Position numbers and translations under genes: made by a program. A DNA stretch of 64,000 nt from Nocardiopsis sp. ATB16-24. Lineage in GTDB: Bacteria > Actinomycetota > Actinomycetes > Streptosporangiales > Streptosporangiaceae. A model generated the notes under the pieces. The model worked only from the letters and a program-made list of their open reading frames with translations, had not been told where the DNA came from and searched no databases. The DNA is taken from contig NZ_JASCXJ010000001.1 of assembly GCF_030271535.1 (NCBI RefSeq), positions 124,001-188,000 on the forward strand, written 5' to 3'. Below are positions 27,001 through 36,364 of the stretch, one piece after another; positions within the stretch are counted from its first letter, which is position 1; every line of letters starts with the position of its first letter.

Positions 27001-28691
27001 ATGGTGGTGGAAGGTGACGGGTGGGGATCCAGGAGGCCGCGCTCGGCGCCGAGGAGGGTGGTCAGGCTGGTGACCATCTCCTCACGGATGGCGTCCAGGG
27101 GCGGGTTGGTGACCTGGGCGAAGTTCTGTGAGAAGTAGTCGAAGAGCGGGCGGGAGCGCTCCGAGAGCGCGGCCACGGGGGTGTCGGTGCCCATGGAGCC
27201 GAGGGGTTCGGCGCCGGTGCGCGCCATGGGCGTGAGGATGACGCGTAGTTCCTCCTCGGTGTAGCCGAACACCTGTTGGGCGCGGGTGAGGTCCTCGACC
27301 GGGGCGGGTTCGGCGGCGGGGAGGTCGTCGGGACGTAGGACGGCGGAGTCGACCCACTCCCGGTAGGGGTGTTCGGTGGCGAGTGCGGTCTTGATCTCCT
27401 CGTCCTCGACGATGCGGCCCTGGGCGGTGTCGACGACGAAGACGCGGCCGGGTTGCAGGCGGCCCTTACGGACGACGGTGGCGGGGTCGAGGTCGAGGAC
27501 GCCCGCTTCGCTGGCGAGGACGACGAGGCCGTCCTCGGTGACCCAGTAGCGACCGGGGCGCAGGCCGTTGCGGTCCAGGACCGCGCCGACGATGGTGCCG
27601 TCGGTGAAGGAGACCGAGGCGGGGCCGTCCCAGGGTTCCATGAGGGTGGAGTGGTACTCGTAGAAGGCCCGGACGGCCGGGTCCATCTCGGTGTGGCCCT
27701 CCCAGGGCTCGGGGATCATCATGAGCACCGCGTGGGGCAGGGAGCGTCCGCCCAGGTGCAGTAGTTCCAGGACGTCGTCGAAGGAGGCGGTGTCGGAGTC
27801 CTCGGGGTCGACGACGGGGAGGATGCGGCCGAGGTCCCCCGGGATGAGGTCGGTGGCGAGCTTGGCCTCGCGCGCCCGCATCATGTTGCGGTTGCCCTTG
27901 ACGGTGTTGATCTCGCCGTTGTGGGCGACGTAGCGGAAGGGATGGGCCAGGGGCCAGGACGGGAAGGTGTTGGTGGAGAAGCGGGAGTGGACCAGGGCCA
28001 GCCCGGAGGTGTAGCGCCGGTCGGACAGGTCGGGGAAGAAGGGTTCCAGCTGCGGAGTGGTGAGCATGCCCTTGTAGGCGATGGTGCGTGGGGACAGGCT
28101 CGCGAAGTGGACGTCGGTCTCGTGTTCGGCGCGCTTGCGCACGCAGTAGGCGTGACGTTCGAGGTCGATGCCGGTGAGTCCCTCGGTGGCGGTTCCGGGG
28201 GTGCCGGTGAGGAAGAGCTGCCCGAAGTGGGGCATGGACCGGCGTGCGGCGGGGCCGCTGTAGCGGGGTTCGACGGGCGGCTCGCGCCAGCCGAGGAGGG
28301 TCAGGTCCTCTTCGGCGACGATGGCGTTGACGTGTGCGACGACGGCGGCCCGTTCCTCCGCGTCGGTGGGCAGGAAGCCGATGCCGGTGGCGTAGGCGCC
28401 CGCTTCGGGTAGCGCGAAGTCACAGACCTCGGTGTAGAGGTCGTGGGGGATCTGGGTGAGGATGCCCGCGCCGTCGCCGTCGTCGGGGTCCGCTCCGGAG
28501 GCACCGCGGTGGTCGAGGTTGCGCAGTACGGTGAGCGCCTTCTGCACGGTGTCGTGGCTACGACGTCCCGTGAGGTCCGCGACGAAACCCACACCACAGG
28601 CGTCGTGCTCCAAGGCGGGATCGTACAGGCCCTGGGAGGTGGTCTTCGCGTCCGTCCGGGCGGACGAACGCCGTTTCTGTCCAGCAGGCAT
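24087..28691 (-). CDS. gltB: Glutamate synthase large subunit GltB
   Basis: GltB carries the glutaminase and synthase sites joined by an ammonia tunnel. The ATG at 28691 follows AGGAGG and gives 1534 residues. A 31-residue propeptide precedes the N-terminal nucleophile Cys32 in CGVGFVADL (class II amidotransferase). The central and FMN-binding synthase domains include [17 protein letters not shown] and [18 protein letters not shown], and the 3Fe-4S ligands sit in [15 protein letters not shown]. The C-terminal GXGXG beta-helix domain ends the protein. Longer upstream frames lack a start signal. Confidence 0.97.
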   Translation of the reverse strand: MPAGQKRRSSARTDAKTTSQGLYDPALEHDACGVGFVADLTGRRSHDTVQKALTVLRNLDHRGASGADPDDGDGAGILTQIPHDLYTEVCDFALPEAGAYATGIGFLPTDAEERAAVVAHVNAIVAEEDLTLLGWREPPVEPRYSGPAARRSMPHFGQLFLTGTPGTATEGLTGIDLERHAYCVRKRAEHETDVHFASLSPRTIAYKGMLTTPQLEPFFPDLSDRRYTSGLALVHSRFSTNTFPSWPLAHPFRYVAHNGEINTVKGNRNMMRAREAKLATDLIPGDLGRILPVVDPEDSDTASFDDVLELLHLGGRSLPHAVLMMIPEPWEGHTEMDPAVRAFYEYHSTLMEPWDGPASVSFTDGTIVGAVLDRNGLRPGRYWVTEDGLVVLASEAGVLDLDPATVVRKGRLQPGRVFVVDTAQGRIVEDEEIKTALATEHPYREWVDSAVLRPDDLPAAEPAPVEDLTRAQQVFGYTEEELRVILTPMARTGAEPLGSMGTDTPVAALSERSRPLFDYFSQNFAQVTNPPLDAIREEMVTSLTTLLGAERGLLDPHPSPSTTIDGRPRHGTRPGDTRRLVLPTPVVDQARVAAITAAGRTDPALKTFTVDGTYPVDGGGDALSARLTEINAEISEAIADGAHILVLSDRGADIRRAPVPSLLLTGSVHHHLVRDRTRTEVGLLVEAGDVRECHHVALLLGYGASAVNPYLALATVRDMVERGRIGDVDADQAVHNTVKALGKGVLKIMSKAGVSTVGSYTGAQIFEALGLGREVIDRCFTGTTSRLDGVGFDVLAEEVAVRHRRAHTAVPHAHRRLEGGGEYQWRREGEPHLFDPETVFKLQHSTRSRRYEIFKEYTGRVDDQSRRLMTLRGLFRLREGVRAPVPLDEVEPVSAIVGRFSTGAMSYGSISAEAHETLAIAMNRLGGRSNTGEGGEDPARFTPDPDGNLRRSAIKQVASGRFGVTSHYLTNADDIQIKMAQGAKPGEGGQLPGHKVYPWVARTRHSTPGVGLISPPPHHDIYSIEDLAQLVHDLKNANPTARIHVKLVSEAGVGTVAAGVSKAHADVVLISGHDGGTGASPLTSLKHAGTPWELGLAETQQTLLLNGLRDRIVVQADGQMKTGRDVVVAALLGAEEYGFATAPLIVSGCVMMRVCHLDTCPVGVATQNPVLREHFSGKAEYVVNFFEFIAQEVREHLARLGLRSLDEAVGAVDLLDTTDAVEHWKARNLDLSPMLHRVRPRPGDHRARRRSQDHGLEKALDNTLVQLSEGALDLGRPVRLELPIRNVDRTVGTMLGHELTKRHGAEGLPENTIDITFTGSAGQSFGAFVPRGLTLRLYGDANDYVGKGLSGGRLIIAPDPASPLVAEEHIIAGNVIGYGATSGEILLRGVVGERFCVRNSGVTAVVEGIGDHGCEYMTGGRAVVLGPTGRNFAAGMSGGIAYVLDLRTERVNPEMVDVEPLTDEDRAFLTDLLGRHHSETGSAVAARLLAEGPTGLDRLTKVMPRDYRRVLLAQAEAEHQGRDVDEAVMASSRS

Positions 28692-29182
28692 CTGGCCTCC
28701 TGTCGTCTTTCGTGGGCTTTGAAAAGCGCGTTCGGGACGACGTTGGCCCTGCTGCGTGCGGATGGAGTCGTGGTGCCGGGTGCGCGACGTGTCCGTCTTC
28801 CTCGTGCGCGGCCACGTCCTCGTGGTCGTCCGTGGCGGGCGGACACGCCCGTGACCGGCGGGTTCTTCCGTACGGGTCGGTCCGGCCGCGAGGGTGGTCG
28901 CGGGGTCCGGGCCCATGTGGCGCCACTGCCCGTGGTGCCCGTGCGGAAGGCGGAACGCTCCTCCGGGGTTCCCGGGGAAGGTCGGCGTAGCGGGTTTTTC
29001 CACGGGGGGACCACGCTAAACCTCTCACCGCGGTCGCAGCGACGATGGTGGGAGTCGGGGATGTCACACCGGGTGTGCGGGGGCGGTGCGGGGAAGGCCT
29101 CCGCAGACCCGGTGCGGGCCCGTCCCCCACAGGCGTCCTGGTGAGGCCACGGTGGTCGGGGCGTACGTGGGACGATCGGTGC
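28692..29182. other. Divergent promoter region between gltB and the BpsA-like gene
   Basis: About 490 bases with no recognised gene. It must carry the gltB promoter on one strand and that of the BpsA-like gene on the other. A minus-strand TAGCGT (-10-like) lies near 29013. No GlnR or GltC-type operator could be recognised by eye. Confidence 0.5.
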
Positions 29183-30859
29183 ATGCACCCGAACTCCGTG
29201 GGCGAGAACGCCCCTTCCCTTCCCGAGCCCGCGCTCAGGTCGTTGTCCGAGCACGGTGTGGACGCGCCCCGGCTGCGCCGCGTGTTGGCGCTGTTGTCCG
29301 ACGGGCGCTCGTGGGACGCCAACGGCCTGGTACGCGCCACCGGGGTGGCCCATTCCCTGGTCTCCTCCCTGGTCGAGGCGTTGTCGGAGGAGGGCGAGGT
29401 GATCGCCGAGGACTCCGGCGGACCTGGTCGGGTGCGACTGGCCCGGCCGGCGGACTACGTCGGTGCGGTCGTGGAGGATCTGGCCGATCCGGTGGCGCAC
29501 CTGGTCCCCCGGTACGCCGAGGTCCTGTCCGAGTTGGAGCGCGCGGTGGCCGAGGGGCCGGTCTCGGACCTGGATCTGGACCATGTGACCGCGACCGCCG
29601 AAACGGCGCTGCGGCGGGCTCTGCTGCTGTCCACACGTTTCGACCTGAGGGATCGCACGGTGTTGTGCGTGGGCGACCATGATCTGACCTCGGTGGCGCT
29701 GACCCTGGTGTGCCCACGGGCGCGTGCGGAAGTGGTCGACATCGACGAGCGCGTGCTGTCCCATGTGGACGCCCTGGCCGATTCCCTGGGGTCGAAGGTG
29801 CGCACCCATTTCGCGGATCTGCGTCTGGGCCTGCCGCACGCGGTGCGGGGACGCGCGGACGTGGTGTTCACCGATCCGCCCTACACACCCGACGGGGTGG
29901 AGTTGTTCGTGCGGCGCGGTGTGGAGGGGATGGTCGATCCGCGACGGGGTCGGGTGCTGGTGGCCTACGGAGCCAGTGAGACCACACCGAGGTTGGCTGC
30001 GGCCGTTCAGGCACGGCTGGTACGGGCGGGCCTGCTGATGGAGGCGGTGTGGCCCGACTTCAACCGCTACCACGGGGCCGAGTCGATCGGCGCCGCGTCC
30101 GACCTGTACGTGTTGCGGCCTTTGGCGCGTACGTTGCCCGCCCCCTCGGGGGAGGTCGCGCGTGTGTACAGCCAGGGGGTCAACGCCAAGGAGGCCCGGA
30201 GCGGGTTGGACGTCGGACGGGCCGAGGCGGTGCTGGCCCGGTTGGCGCGGGAGCCGGTCGGGGACGCGGAGCCGACTTTGGTGGGAGAGTGGCCGCGGCA
30301 GGTGGCCGGGACGGGCCGGGTGCGCCTGTCCACGTGGATGGAGGCGCCCGTGCCCGTGGGTCAGGGGTGCGCCGTGGTCAACCTCACCGGGGGGTGGGAA
30401 CGCCTGGCGGCGCGCGCCGCTCTGGCCTGTCCTGGGGAGACGGTGTACCTGGTGGTGCCCTCGTCGGCGGCGTGTGTGCGCGACGAGACGGGGCAGCGGG
30501 CACTACGTGCCATGGTGGAGCCCCGTTTCGAGGTGCGTTTCCTGCGCGGCTTCGGGTCCTCGGACCTGACGGCGGTGCGGTTGAACCGACGCCCGGAGGG
30601 GGCCTCGGCGGTGGAGCGTCTCCTGGTCCACGTGCAGGAGCGCGCGCACGGTCGCCTCACCGCGACGCTGCGCGCGGGGTTGGTGGAGGTCGCGGCGTGG
30701 AGGGGGAGTCCGATCAACAAGCGCACCGCGCGTCACGCGGTGTCCGGGGTCGCCTCGTGGGTGCCCGATCACACCCTGCTGGATCTTCCCGAGCATCGTT
30801 TCGAGGGGTTGTGGGCGGTGGCCCGGGATCTGGTCGCGAGGATCTCGGAGGGCGTGTGA
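29183..30859 (+). CDS. BpsA-like (bis-aminopropyl spermidine synthase family) protein
   Basis: BpsA enzymes add aminopropyl groups to make branched polyamines. The 558-residue protein has a winged-helix N-terminus (about 30-80), a Rossmann domain with GDHDLTS (164-170) and VDIDERVL (186-192), and the family's DPPYTPDG (231-238). Residues from about 340 form an additional domain of some 220 residues without a recognised family. Classical BpsA is about 350 residues. The ATG at 29183 lies 6 bases after a GACGAT hexamer and has no strong ribosome binding site. A methylase acting on another substrate is possible. It diverges from gltB. Confidence 0.7.
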   Translation: MHPNSVGENAPSLPEPALRSLSEHGVDAPRLRRVLALLSDGRSWDANGLVRATGVAHSLVSSLVEALSEEGEVIAEDSGGPGRVRLARPADYVGAVVEDLADPVAHLVPRYAEVLSELERAVAEGPVSDLDLDHVTATAETALRRALLLSTRFDLRDRTVLCVGDHDLTSVALTLVCPRARAEVVDIDERVLSHVDALADSLGSKVRTHFADLRLGLPHAVRGRADVVFTDPPYTPDGVELFVRRGVEGMVDPRRGRVLVAYGASETTPRLAAAVQARLVRAGLLMEAVWPDFNRYHGAESIGAASDLYVLRPLARTLPAPSGEVARVYSQGVNAKEARSGLDVGRAEAVLARLAREPVGDAEPTLVGEWPRQVAGTGRVRLSTWMEAPVPVGQGCAVVNLTGGWERLAARAALACPGETVYLVVPSSAACVRDETGQRALRAMVEPRFEVRFLRGFGSSDLTAVRLNRRPEGASAVERLLVHVQERAHGRLTATLRAGLVEVAAWRGSPINKRTARHAVSGVASWVPDHTLLDLPEHRFEGLWAVARDLVARISEGV

Positions 30860-30864
30860 CGGCG

Positions 30865-30897
30865 ACGGGGCCCGCGAAGGTGGTCCGCGGGCCCCGT
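30865..30897 (+). terminator. Terminator between convergent genes
   Basis: A 12-bp inverted repeat (30865-30876/30886-30897) with a 9-base loop lies 5 bases after the BpsA-like stop and 22 bases before the stop of the convergent membrane-protein gene. It can serve both. Confidence 0.82.
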
Positions 30898-30919
30898 GTG
30901 TCCGTCGTCATGGGGGGCG

Positions 30920-31900
30920 TCAGCCGGTGCCGACCTGTCCGTCCTGGGTCTGGCCGAGGCCGTTCTCCTCGGTGCCGACGTCGTCCGGGCTCTGTCCCGT
31001 GTTCTCCTCGGGTGCCTGCTCGGCCTCGTCGTCGGAGACGTCGAGCTGCACCATCCTCCGGTAGAGGGGGTCGCGGAAGTTGGCCAGGGCCACGAGTGGA
31101 CCGGAGAGGCTGACCCGGTCCTCCACCGACTCCGACCCGGTGGGCTGGACCCACACGATGACCAGGTAGTGGCCGCTGACGATGGCGTCGCTGGCGCTGT
31201 AGCCCTCTCCCAGACGGTCGAAGGGCTCTTCTCCCGAGGGGTCGAGCACGAACCCGGGGTCGGGAGCGGTGGCCTCTCCCCCTTCGTCCTGGGGTTCGGT
31301 CAGGGCCGCGGCCAGGGCCCGGCTGCTCTCGACGTCGGCCAGGTTGAACACGGCCGCCACACCGAAGTAGTCGTCGGAGACGTAGGTGGCGCGTCCGGCC
31401 TGGGTGCAGTCGGCCTCCGCCAACGCGTCCCGCGCCTGCTGACCCCACACCGCCTCGGCACAGTCCTCGGTCAGGTGCGAGTCGCGCAGGGTGAAGTCGA
31501 TGCTCTGACTGGAGATCTCGGCGTTACGGTCACCGAACAGCTCGCCCTCGTTGAGGGGGCGGCTGTCGTCCTCGCGCGTGGCCAGGACCTCGTTCATGCC
31601 GCCGGTGTCGATGATGCGGTACACGACGGGACGGGCCTGGCGGGCGTCGGCCCCGCCTCCGTCCTCGTCCTGGCCGAGTTGCACGTACAGCACGACACCG
31701 AGAACGATCAGGGCCACGACCAGTACGGCGGACAGGAGAGCGATCAGGCGGCCGAAGCGCTTGGGCTCCTTCTTCCTGCGGCCTCCGGCCCGTCGGCGTC
31801 CCTCCGCCCGGGAGGAACGCCCTGAGGGCGCGTCGTCGGACTCACTGCTCTTCCTCCGACGCCCCGCGGGACCGGACGCCGACGGTTCAGAAGGGGACAC
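30920..31900 (-). CDS. Membrane-anchored protein, paralogue A of a tandem pair
   Basis: No known function. The 326-residue protein has a basic, Ser/Arg-rich N-terminus (1-50), one membrane segment (about 51-74), then an extracytoplasmic domain with a pair of conserved cysteines (TEDCAEAVWG and LAEADCTQAG) and a YFGVAAVFNLADVESSRAL segment. The neighbour at 32047-33258 has the same architecture and motifs, so the two are tandem duplicates. The C-terminal tail is Glu/Asp/Gly-rich. The start is GTG at 31900. The Cys pair probably forms a disulfide, which fits the nearby DsbA-like gene. Confidence 0.7.
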   Translation of the reverse strand: MSPSEPSASGPAGRRRKSSESDDAPSGRSSRAEGRRRAGGRRKKEPKRFGRLIALLSAVLVVALIVLGVVLYVQLGQDEDGGGADARQARPVVYRIIDTGGMNEVLATREDDSRPLNEGELFGDRNAEISSQSIDFTLRDSHLTEDCAEAVWGQQARDALAEADCTQAGRATYVSDDYFGVAAVFNLADVESSRALAAALTEPQDEGGEATAPDPGFVLDPSGEEPFDRLGEGYSASDAIVSGHYLVIVWVQPTGSESVEDRVSLSGPLVALANFRDPLYRRMVQLDVSDDEAEQAPEENTGQSPDDVGTEENGLGQTQDGQVGTG

Positions 31901-31966
31901 CCAGGAGACCTTTCCTCGGATGGGTCCGACCCGCCCGGGGTGGGCCGGACCGATGACGTTCGCAAG

Positions 31967-32002
31967 CGGCCCCCGGCCGCTTCATGTTGCGGCCGGGGGC
32001 CG
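31967..32002 (-). terminator. Terminator after paralogue B
   Basis: A perfect 14-bp inverted repeat (31967-31980/31989-32002) with loop TTCATGTT lies 45 bases past the paralogue B stop and before paralogue A. Confidence 0.85.
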
Positions 32003-32046
32003 ATCTGTCCGAGATCATATCGGGGCGTCCGACAGGGTCGGACAGG

Positions 32047-33258
32047 CTACTCCTCGGTGCCGCCCACCGCGACGACCTCCTCGTAGACGTAGCGGGCGGC
32101 GTTCATGGACGCCACGCTCAGCGTCGCCATGTCGGTGTTGTCCCCGGGCGGTGAGCCGTCGGTCTCGGCCACCCAGAACACGGCCAGGTAGTGGCCCATG
32201 ACCTGGGCGTTGGCCTGGCTGTAACCGTCGCGCAGACCCGGGATCTCCTCACCGGTCTGGCTCAGCAGGAAACCGGCGCCGCCGTCGGCGTTGGTGGGGT
32301 CCAGGGCCCGCTCGACCTTGGCGGCCTCCTCGGCGTCGGCCAGGTCGAACAGGGTGAACTGCGCGACGTGCTTTTCGTCGGCGTCGGTGTACACACCGGA
32401 GGCCGCTCGGATGCAGTTGGCGTCGATGAGGCTCTGGCCGAGCTCGTCGCCCCACACCAGGGAGGTGCAGGAGTCGGTGACCTCACCCTGGCGCAGCTCC
32501 AACTTCATGTCGTCCAGCCCGATCTCGTCGACCGAGGCGAAGACGGTGTCCTCGGTCATGGGCTCGACGCCTTCGGGCCGCTCGTTGATGGGACCGAACA
32601 CGTCCTCGCGGTTGGGCTCGGACAGGTACAGGTCCGGTGTGAGGGTGCTGTGCCCCTCCGGGGGCGCCACGACCGAATCGTCACCGCCGGCGACGTTCGC
32701 GCCTCCTCCGGCGAAGAGCTGGTAGGACAGCAGGCCGAGGAGGGTCACCAGGGCGAGGCTGAACGCCCCCAGCAGCAGGCCCAGTACGGCGGTGCCGCGC
32801 TTGCGCTTGCTCTGTTCGGCGAGGGTGTAGACGATCTGGTTGGGGCGGTCACCCAGGACCGACACCTTCTTGATCGCGGCGGCGGAGAAGGCGGAGACCC
32901 TGTCCGTTCCGAGTCGGGAGGCGCCGGAGGCCCGGCGACGAGGGGTCCCGGAGGCGCGGCGGCCGCCGCGTCCTCGGCGGGAGGAGCGTCCTCCCCGTGC
33001 GGACTCCGGTCCCTCGTCGCCGTCGTCGGCGAGGTCCTCGTCCGCGTGGTCGTCGTGGTCGTGGTCGTCGTAGGAGCCCGCGCTGTCGGCACCGGGACGG
33101 GTGTGACCGTACTCCTCGGAGAAGTCCTCCTCGGGGTCGTATCCGTCCTCGTGCTCGTCGCGTCCGTAGTCGTCGGTGTGGTCGTAGGTGAACTCTTCGG
33201 CACGGCGGGCTCCGCCTCGCCGGGATCTACGGCCGTACCCGGACTCAGCTCTGGTCAC
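32047..33258 (-). CDS. Membrane-anchored protein, paralogue B of a tandem pair
   Basis: Function unknown. The protein of about 400 residues has a long charged cytoplasmic N-terminus: Tyr/Asp/Glu/His-rich to about 80, then Arg/Gly-rich. One membrane segment follows (about 155-180). The outer domain repeats the features of paralogue A: TDSCTSLVWGDELGQSL, IDANCIRAASGVY, FDLADAEEAAK, RDGYSQANAQVMGHYLAVFWV. GTG at 33258 is chosen over a TTG at 33270; neither has a strong ribosome binding site. It sits between lgt and paralogue A, and a terminator separates the paralogues. Confidence 0.7.
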   Translation of the reverse strand: MTRAESGYGRRSRRGGARRAEEFTYDHTDDYGRDEHEDGYDPEEDFSEEYGHTRPGADSAGSYDDHDHDDHADEDLADDGDEGPESARGGRSSRRGRGGRRASGTPRRRASGASRLGTDRVSAFSAAAIKKVSVLGDRPNQIVYTLAEQSKRKRGTAVLGLLLGAFSLALVTLLGLLSYQLFAGGGANVAGGDDSVVAPPEGHSTLTPDLYLSEPNREDVFGPINERPEGVEPMTEDTVFASVDEIGLDDMKLELRQGEVTDSCTSLVWGDELGQSLIDANCIRAASGVYTDADEKHVAQFTLFDLADAEEAAKVERALDPTNADGGAGFLLSQTGEEIPGLRDGYSQANAQVMGHYLAVFWVAETDGSPPGDNTDMATLSVASMNAARYVYEEVVAVGGTEE

Positions 33259-33355
33259 GGTCTTTCTCAATCGTCAACCCGTGGTCTGCTCGAAAGGTAC
33301 GGGGTGGCCCCGATACGTGTTCCGGACACAGCCGGTCCACGTGGCTTCCCCGTGT

Positions 33356-34471
33356 CTACTCGGGCTTCGCACCGGGGTCTGTGTCCTCGCCGGTGTCCTT
33401 ATCGGTTGAGCCCTCGCTACTAGATCGCTCAGGACGGGGATGGTATTCCGTCCCCGCCTCCTTCGATCCGGACTCCACCGTCCCGACCCGGGATTCCTCG
33501 CTGTCCAGAGCGCTGTAAACCGTGCTGTCGCCGGTGTTCTCACCCTCGGATGTGGGACCGAACACCTGGGTCCCCGCGTCGTGGCCGTGGGGGACCACGG
33601 CGCTGGAGAAGGAGTCCATACGGCGGCCGGCCCACAGGAAGTAGGCCAGGGCGCCGGCGAAGACCAGGACCGAGGTCCAGTTGTTCAGGCGCAGACCCAG
33701 GAAATCGTTGGCGGGGTCGACGCGCAGGTACTCGATCCAGAAACGGCCCACGCAGTAGCCCATGACGTAGAGGGCGAACAGGCGTCCGCCCCGCAGGGCG
33801 TTCTCGTAGCGACGGCCCGCCCAGGCCAGCAGTACCGCCAGCAGCAGGCACCACAGGGATTCGTAGAGGAAGGTGGGGTGGTAGGTGGTCACGCCCAGTT
33901 CCATGCCGGGGCGCAGGTGGCCCTCGGGGTAGGGCGTGATCTCCACGGCCCAGGGCAGGTCGGTGGGTCGTCCGAACAGTTCCTGGTTGAAGTAGTTGCC
34001 CCAGCGTCCGATGGCCTGGGCCAGGGGGATGGTGGGGGCGATGGCGAAGGAGAGCCTGCTCATGGACAGGCCGCGTTTGCGCGCCACCAGCCACACGCCC
34101 AGGGCGCCCATGGGGATGGCTCCCCAGATGCCCAGGCCGCCCTCCCACACGTACAGGGCGCGGATGGGTTCGCGTCCCTCACCGAAGTACAGCTGTGCGT
34201 CGCTGATGACGTGGTACAGACGTCCGCCGATCAGGCCCAGGACCACGGCCCACACGGCCATATCCATGATGGTGCCCTTCTCGCCCCCCATCGCGGCCCA
34301 GCGGCGTTCGCTCCACAGCACGGCGACGATGACACCGGCGAGGATGCACAACGCGTAGAAGTGGATCTGCAACGGCCCGATGGGGAGGGAGTTGACCTGC
34401 GGGCTGGGGAAGGCCGCGAGGGCGCGGCCGACATCGACCGCACCCTCGGAGGCTGTCAACGACAATGTCAC
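33356..34471 (-). CDS. lgt: Prolipoprotein diacylglyceryl transferase Lgt
   Basis: Lgt transfers diacylglycerol from phosphatidylglycerol to the lipobox cysteine of prolipoproteins. The protein from GTG at 34471 has 371 residues and seven membrane segments, with the essential signature GRWGNYFNQELFGRPTDLPW, HPTFLYESLW and GRFWIEYLRVD. The C-terminal 70 residues are a polar Ser/Glu/Thr tail, as often seen in actinobacterial Lgt. It follows the DsbA-like gene by 49 bases. Confidence 0.96.
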   Translation of the reverse strand: MTLSLTASEGAVDVGRALAAFPSPQVNSLPIGPLQIHFYALCILAGVIVAVLWSERRWAAMGGEKGTIMDMAVWAVVLGLIGGRLYHVISDAQLYFGEGREPIRALYVWEGGLGIWGAIPMGALGVWLVARKRGLSMSRLSFAIAPTIPLAQAIGRWGNYFNQELFGRPTDLPWAVEITPYPEGHLRPGMELGVTTYHPTFLYESLWCLLLAVLLAWAGRRYENALRGGRLFALYVMGYCVGRFWIEYLRVDPANDFLGLRLNNWTSVLVFAGALAYFLWAGRRMDSFSSAVVPHGHDAGTQVFGPTSEGENTGDSTVYSALDSEESRVGTVESGSKEAGTEYHPRPERSSSEGSTDKDTGEDTDPGAKPE

Positions 34472-34520
34472 TGGTCTGCTCTCGGGTTCGCCCCGCGTGC
34501 GGGGGGTGTTTTGTGGGATC

Positions 34521-35498
34521 CTACTCCGCGCCACCCCCGTCGCCCAGTGGGGCGCTGTCGACCTCTCCCGGCTCGGCCGAGGCGATCGCCTCGTTGAGGC
34601 CCCGGGCGGTCATGGCGGTGTCGTTGTCGAGCAGCTCGCCGTTGACGTAGACGGAAGGCGTACCGCGGAACGCGTTCTCTCCGCTGTAGCGAGTGTAGGC
34701 GTTCCCGGTGGCCTCGATGATCTGACCCGTGTAGGTGCCCTCCAGGAACGAGGGGTCGTGGCCGTTGTCGGCGCCCCAGGTCATCAGGTCGGCCAGCACC
34801 ATGGTGTTCAGAGTGTCCTGACCGATCTGCTCCGCGGCGTCCTGGGACAGGGCGGGCAGGTAGTCGCCGGTGAACTCCTCGACCACGGCGCTCTCCTCGT
34901 CCACACGCCGGTCGAACTGCTCCTGCTGCTGTTCGGAGGGGTCGGTCTGGGCGAACCACTCCTTGAGTTCGTCGGGGGTGAAGCCCTCCCTGCCCTCGGT
35001 GGGCTGGTTCTGGAAGAGGAGGTCGTTGAACTCGACGAAGCGGTCGTGGTCGGCCGCGGCGCGGGCCGCGACGCCCGCCCTCAGCGAGTTGCCGCTGATG
35101 GGCTCGGGCCGCTGGGCGAAGATGCTCACCGGACGGTACTGGACGATGGCCCGGCCCTCGGCGGCGTTCTCCTTGAGCACGTCACCGTTGAGCAGTTCGA
35201 ACTGGCGGCAGGCGGGGCACTGGTAGTCGGCGTAGACCTCCACCACCGGTGCCTGGGCGCCCTCCTGGGCCATGACGACGCTGCCGTCCTCCTGAAGGAC
35301 CTGGGGGGCCAGGGCCCCCTCGTAGCCGTCCCCGCGGTCGGCGTTGAGCACGAGGTAGCCGATACCGACGATGGCGACCACGACCAGGGCTGCGGCGCCC
35401 AGAACGAGAAGGGTCTTGTTGCGTTTGGCCGCCCTCTTCTCCTTCTCTCGTATTTCCCTGATCCTCTCGCGGGAGCGCTTGCGCGCTTCACTCCCCAT
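34521..35498 (-). CDS. Membrane-anchored DsbA-family thioredoxin
   Basis: This is a thiol oxidoreductase or disulfide-bond protein outside the membrane. The 325-residue protein has a highly basic N-terminus, a membrane anchor (about 29-51) and a DsbA-type thioredoxin_4 domain with the CPAC active site (Cys94, Cys97) and the cis-Pro segment GTPSVYVNG near the end. GGAAGC precedes the ATG. It lies between the MauE/DoxX protein and lgt; MauE-like proteins are often paired with DsbA-type partners, so it may be re-oxidised by the neighbour. Confidence 0.9.
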   Translation of the reverse strand: MGSEARKRSRERIREIREKEKRAAKRNKTLLVLGAAALVVVAIVGIGYLVLNADRGDGYEGALAPQVLQEDGSVVMAQEGAQAPVVEVYADYQCPACRQFELLNGDVLKENAAEGRAIVQYRPVSIFAQRPEPISGNSLRAGVAARAAADHDRFVEFNDLLFQNQPTEGREGFTPDELKEWFAQTDPSEQQQEQFDRRVDEESAVVEEFTGDYLPALSQDAAEQIGQDTLNTMVLADLMTWGADNGHDPSFLEGTYTGQIIEATGNAYTRYSGENAFRGTPSVYVNGELLDNDTAMTARGLNEAIASAEPGEVDSAPLGDGGGAE

Positions 35499-35540
35499 GC
35501 TTCCCTCTGTTTCTCATGCTGGACGATGCGGTCGGTCCGG

Positions 35541-36053
35541 CTACCGGAACAGGCCGATGACGCGGTCGATGGCCAAGGGCGAACGCGGCCACACCGCGAT
35601 GAAGGCGCCCATGGCCGCGAAGGCGACGTCGCGGGCGATGGAGACGCCGTAGGTGGTCTCCCCCGGTTCGACCTGCCCGCCGCCGCCGAAGCAGCCACAG
35701 TCGATGTTCAAACCCCGGACCATAGCCGAGACGATCCCCGCGATGAAGATCACCATGAGCAGTGCGCCGACGGCACCGCTGTAGCGGGTGGCGAGTCCGG
35801 CCAGAAGCAGGACCGCCAGGGCGAGTTCGAACAAGGGGAGGGTGTAACCGATGAGACGGGCGATCTCCACCGGGAAGAGGTCGTAGGCCTCCACCGCCTG
35901 GACCGACAGCGCCGGAGGGAACTTGGTGACGGCGGCGGTGATGAGCACCGCCGCGAGTCCGACCCGGCAGGCGAGGGTGAGCCAGGGCTGGACGGATTCC
36001 CAACGCGATCCGTGCGCGGATGCGGGAGTGAGGGTGTCGCCGGTTGTGTCCAT
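35541..36053 (-). CDS. MauE/DoxX-family membrane protein
   Basis: MauE-like proteins assist disulfide formation in periplasmic proteins. The 170-residue protein from ATG at 36053 has four hydrophobic segments (about 26-46, 60-80, 85-110, 135-155) and the conserved IDCGCFGGGGQ motif near 120-130, where the two cysteines would be redox active. A GAAGG site precedes the ATG. It lies 42 bases upstream of the DsbA-like gene in the same direction, which suggests a thiol-oxidation pair. Confidence 0.85.
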   Translation of the reverse strand: MDTTGDTLTPASAHGSRWESVQPWLTLACRVGLAAVLITAAVTKFPPALSVQAVEAYDLFPVEIARLIGYTLPLFELALAVLLLAGLATRYSGAVGALLMVIFIAGIVSAMVRGLNIDCGCFGGGGQVEPGETTYGVSIARDVAFAAMGAFIAVWPRSPLAIDRVIGLFR

Positions 36054-36364
36054 CACGTGTGCCTTCGAGGAGATAGGGGGCAACGCGTCGCTTTCGGTGT
36101 TCGCATTGTCGCTCTGGGTTCCGCGTCAGATCCTACTCGTTGCGACGAGTGGGTGATGCTCGGGTTCCGACTCCGGTCTCCGGTCGGATGTCGGGAGGTC
36201 ACGGACGTTCCCATCACATCACCCGTTCCTCGGGCGCGGTGGGTTCCCGGGTGACTCTCACCTGATTCTCACGGTCTTGACCGTGTTCTCACCGTGGGTC
36301 GGGACGTGACGGAGCGGGAGGCCGTCCCACGTGGGACGGCCTCCCGCTTCGGTCTCGGCAGGGC
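36054..36364. other. Gap between trpA and the MauE gene
   Basis: About 310 bases with no gene. The trpCBA terminator palindrome (36313-36348) is at the right side. The rest should hold the promoter of the MauE-DsbA-lgt unit; no clear promoter hexamers were picked. Confidence 0.5.
36313..36348 (-). terminator. 36-bp perfect palindrome, terminator of trpCBA
   Basis: Each arm is 18 bases (36313-36330 and 36331-36348) with no unpaired loop bases in the DNA. It begins 16 bases after the trpA stop. The length and perfection exceed the other terminators in the window. Confidence 0.85.
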
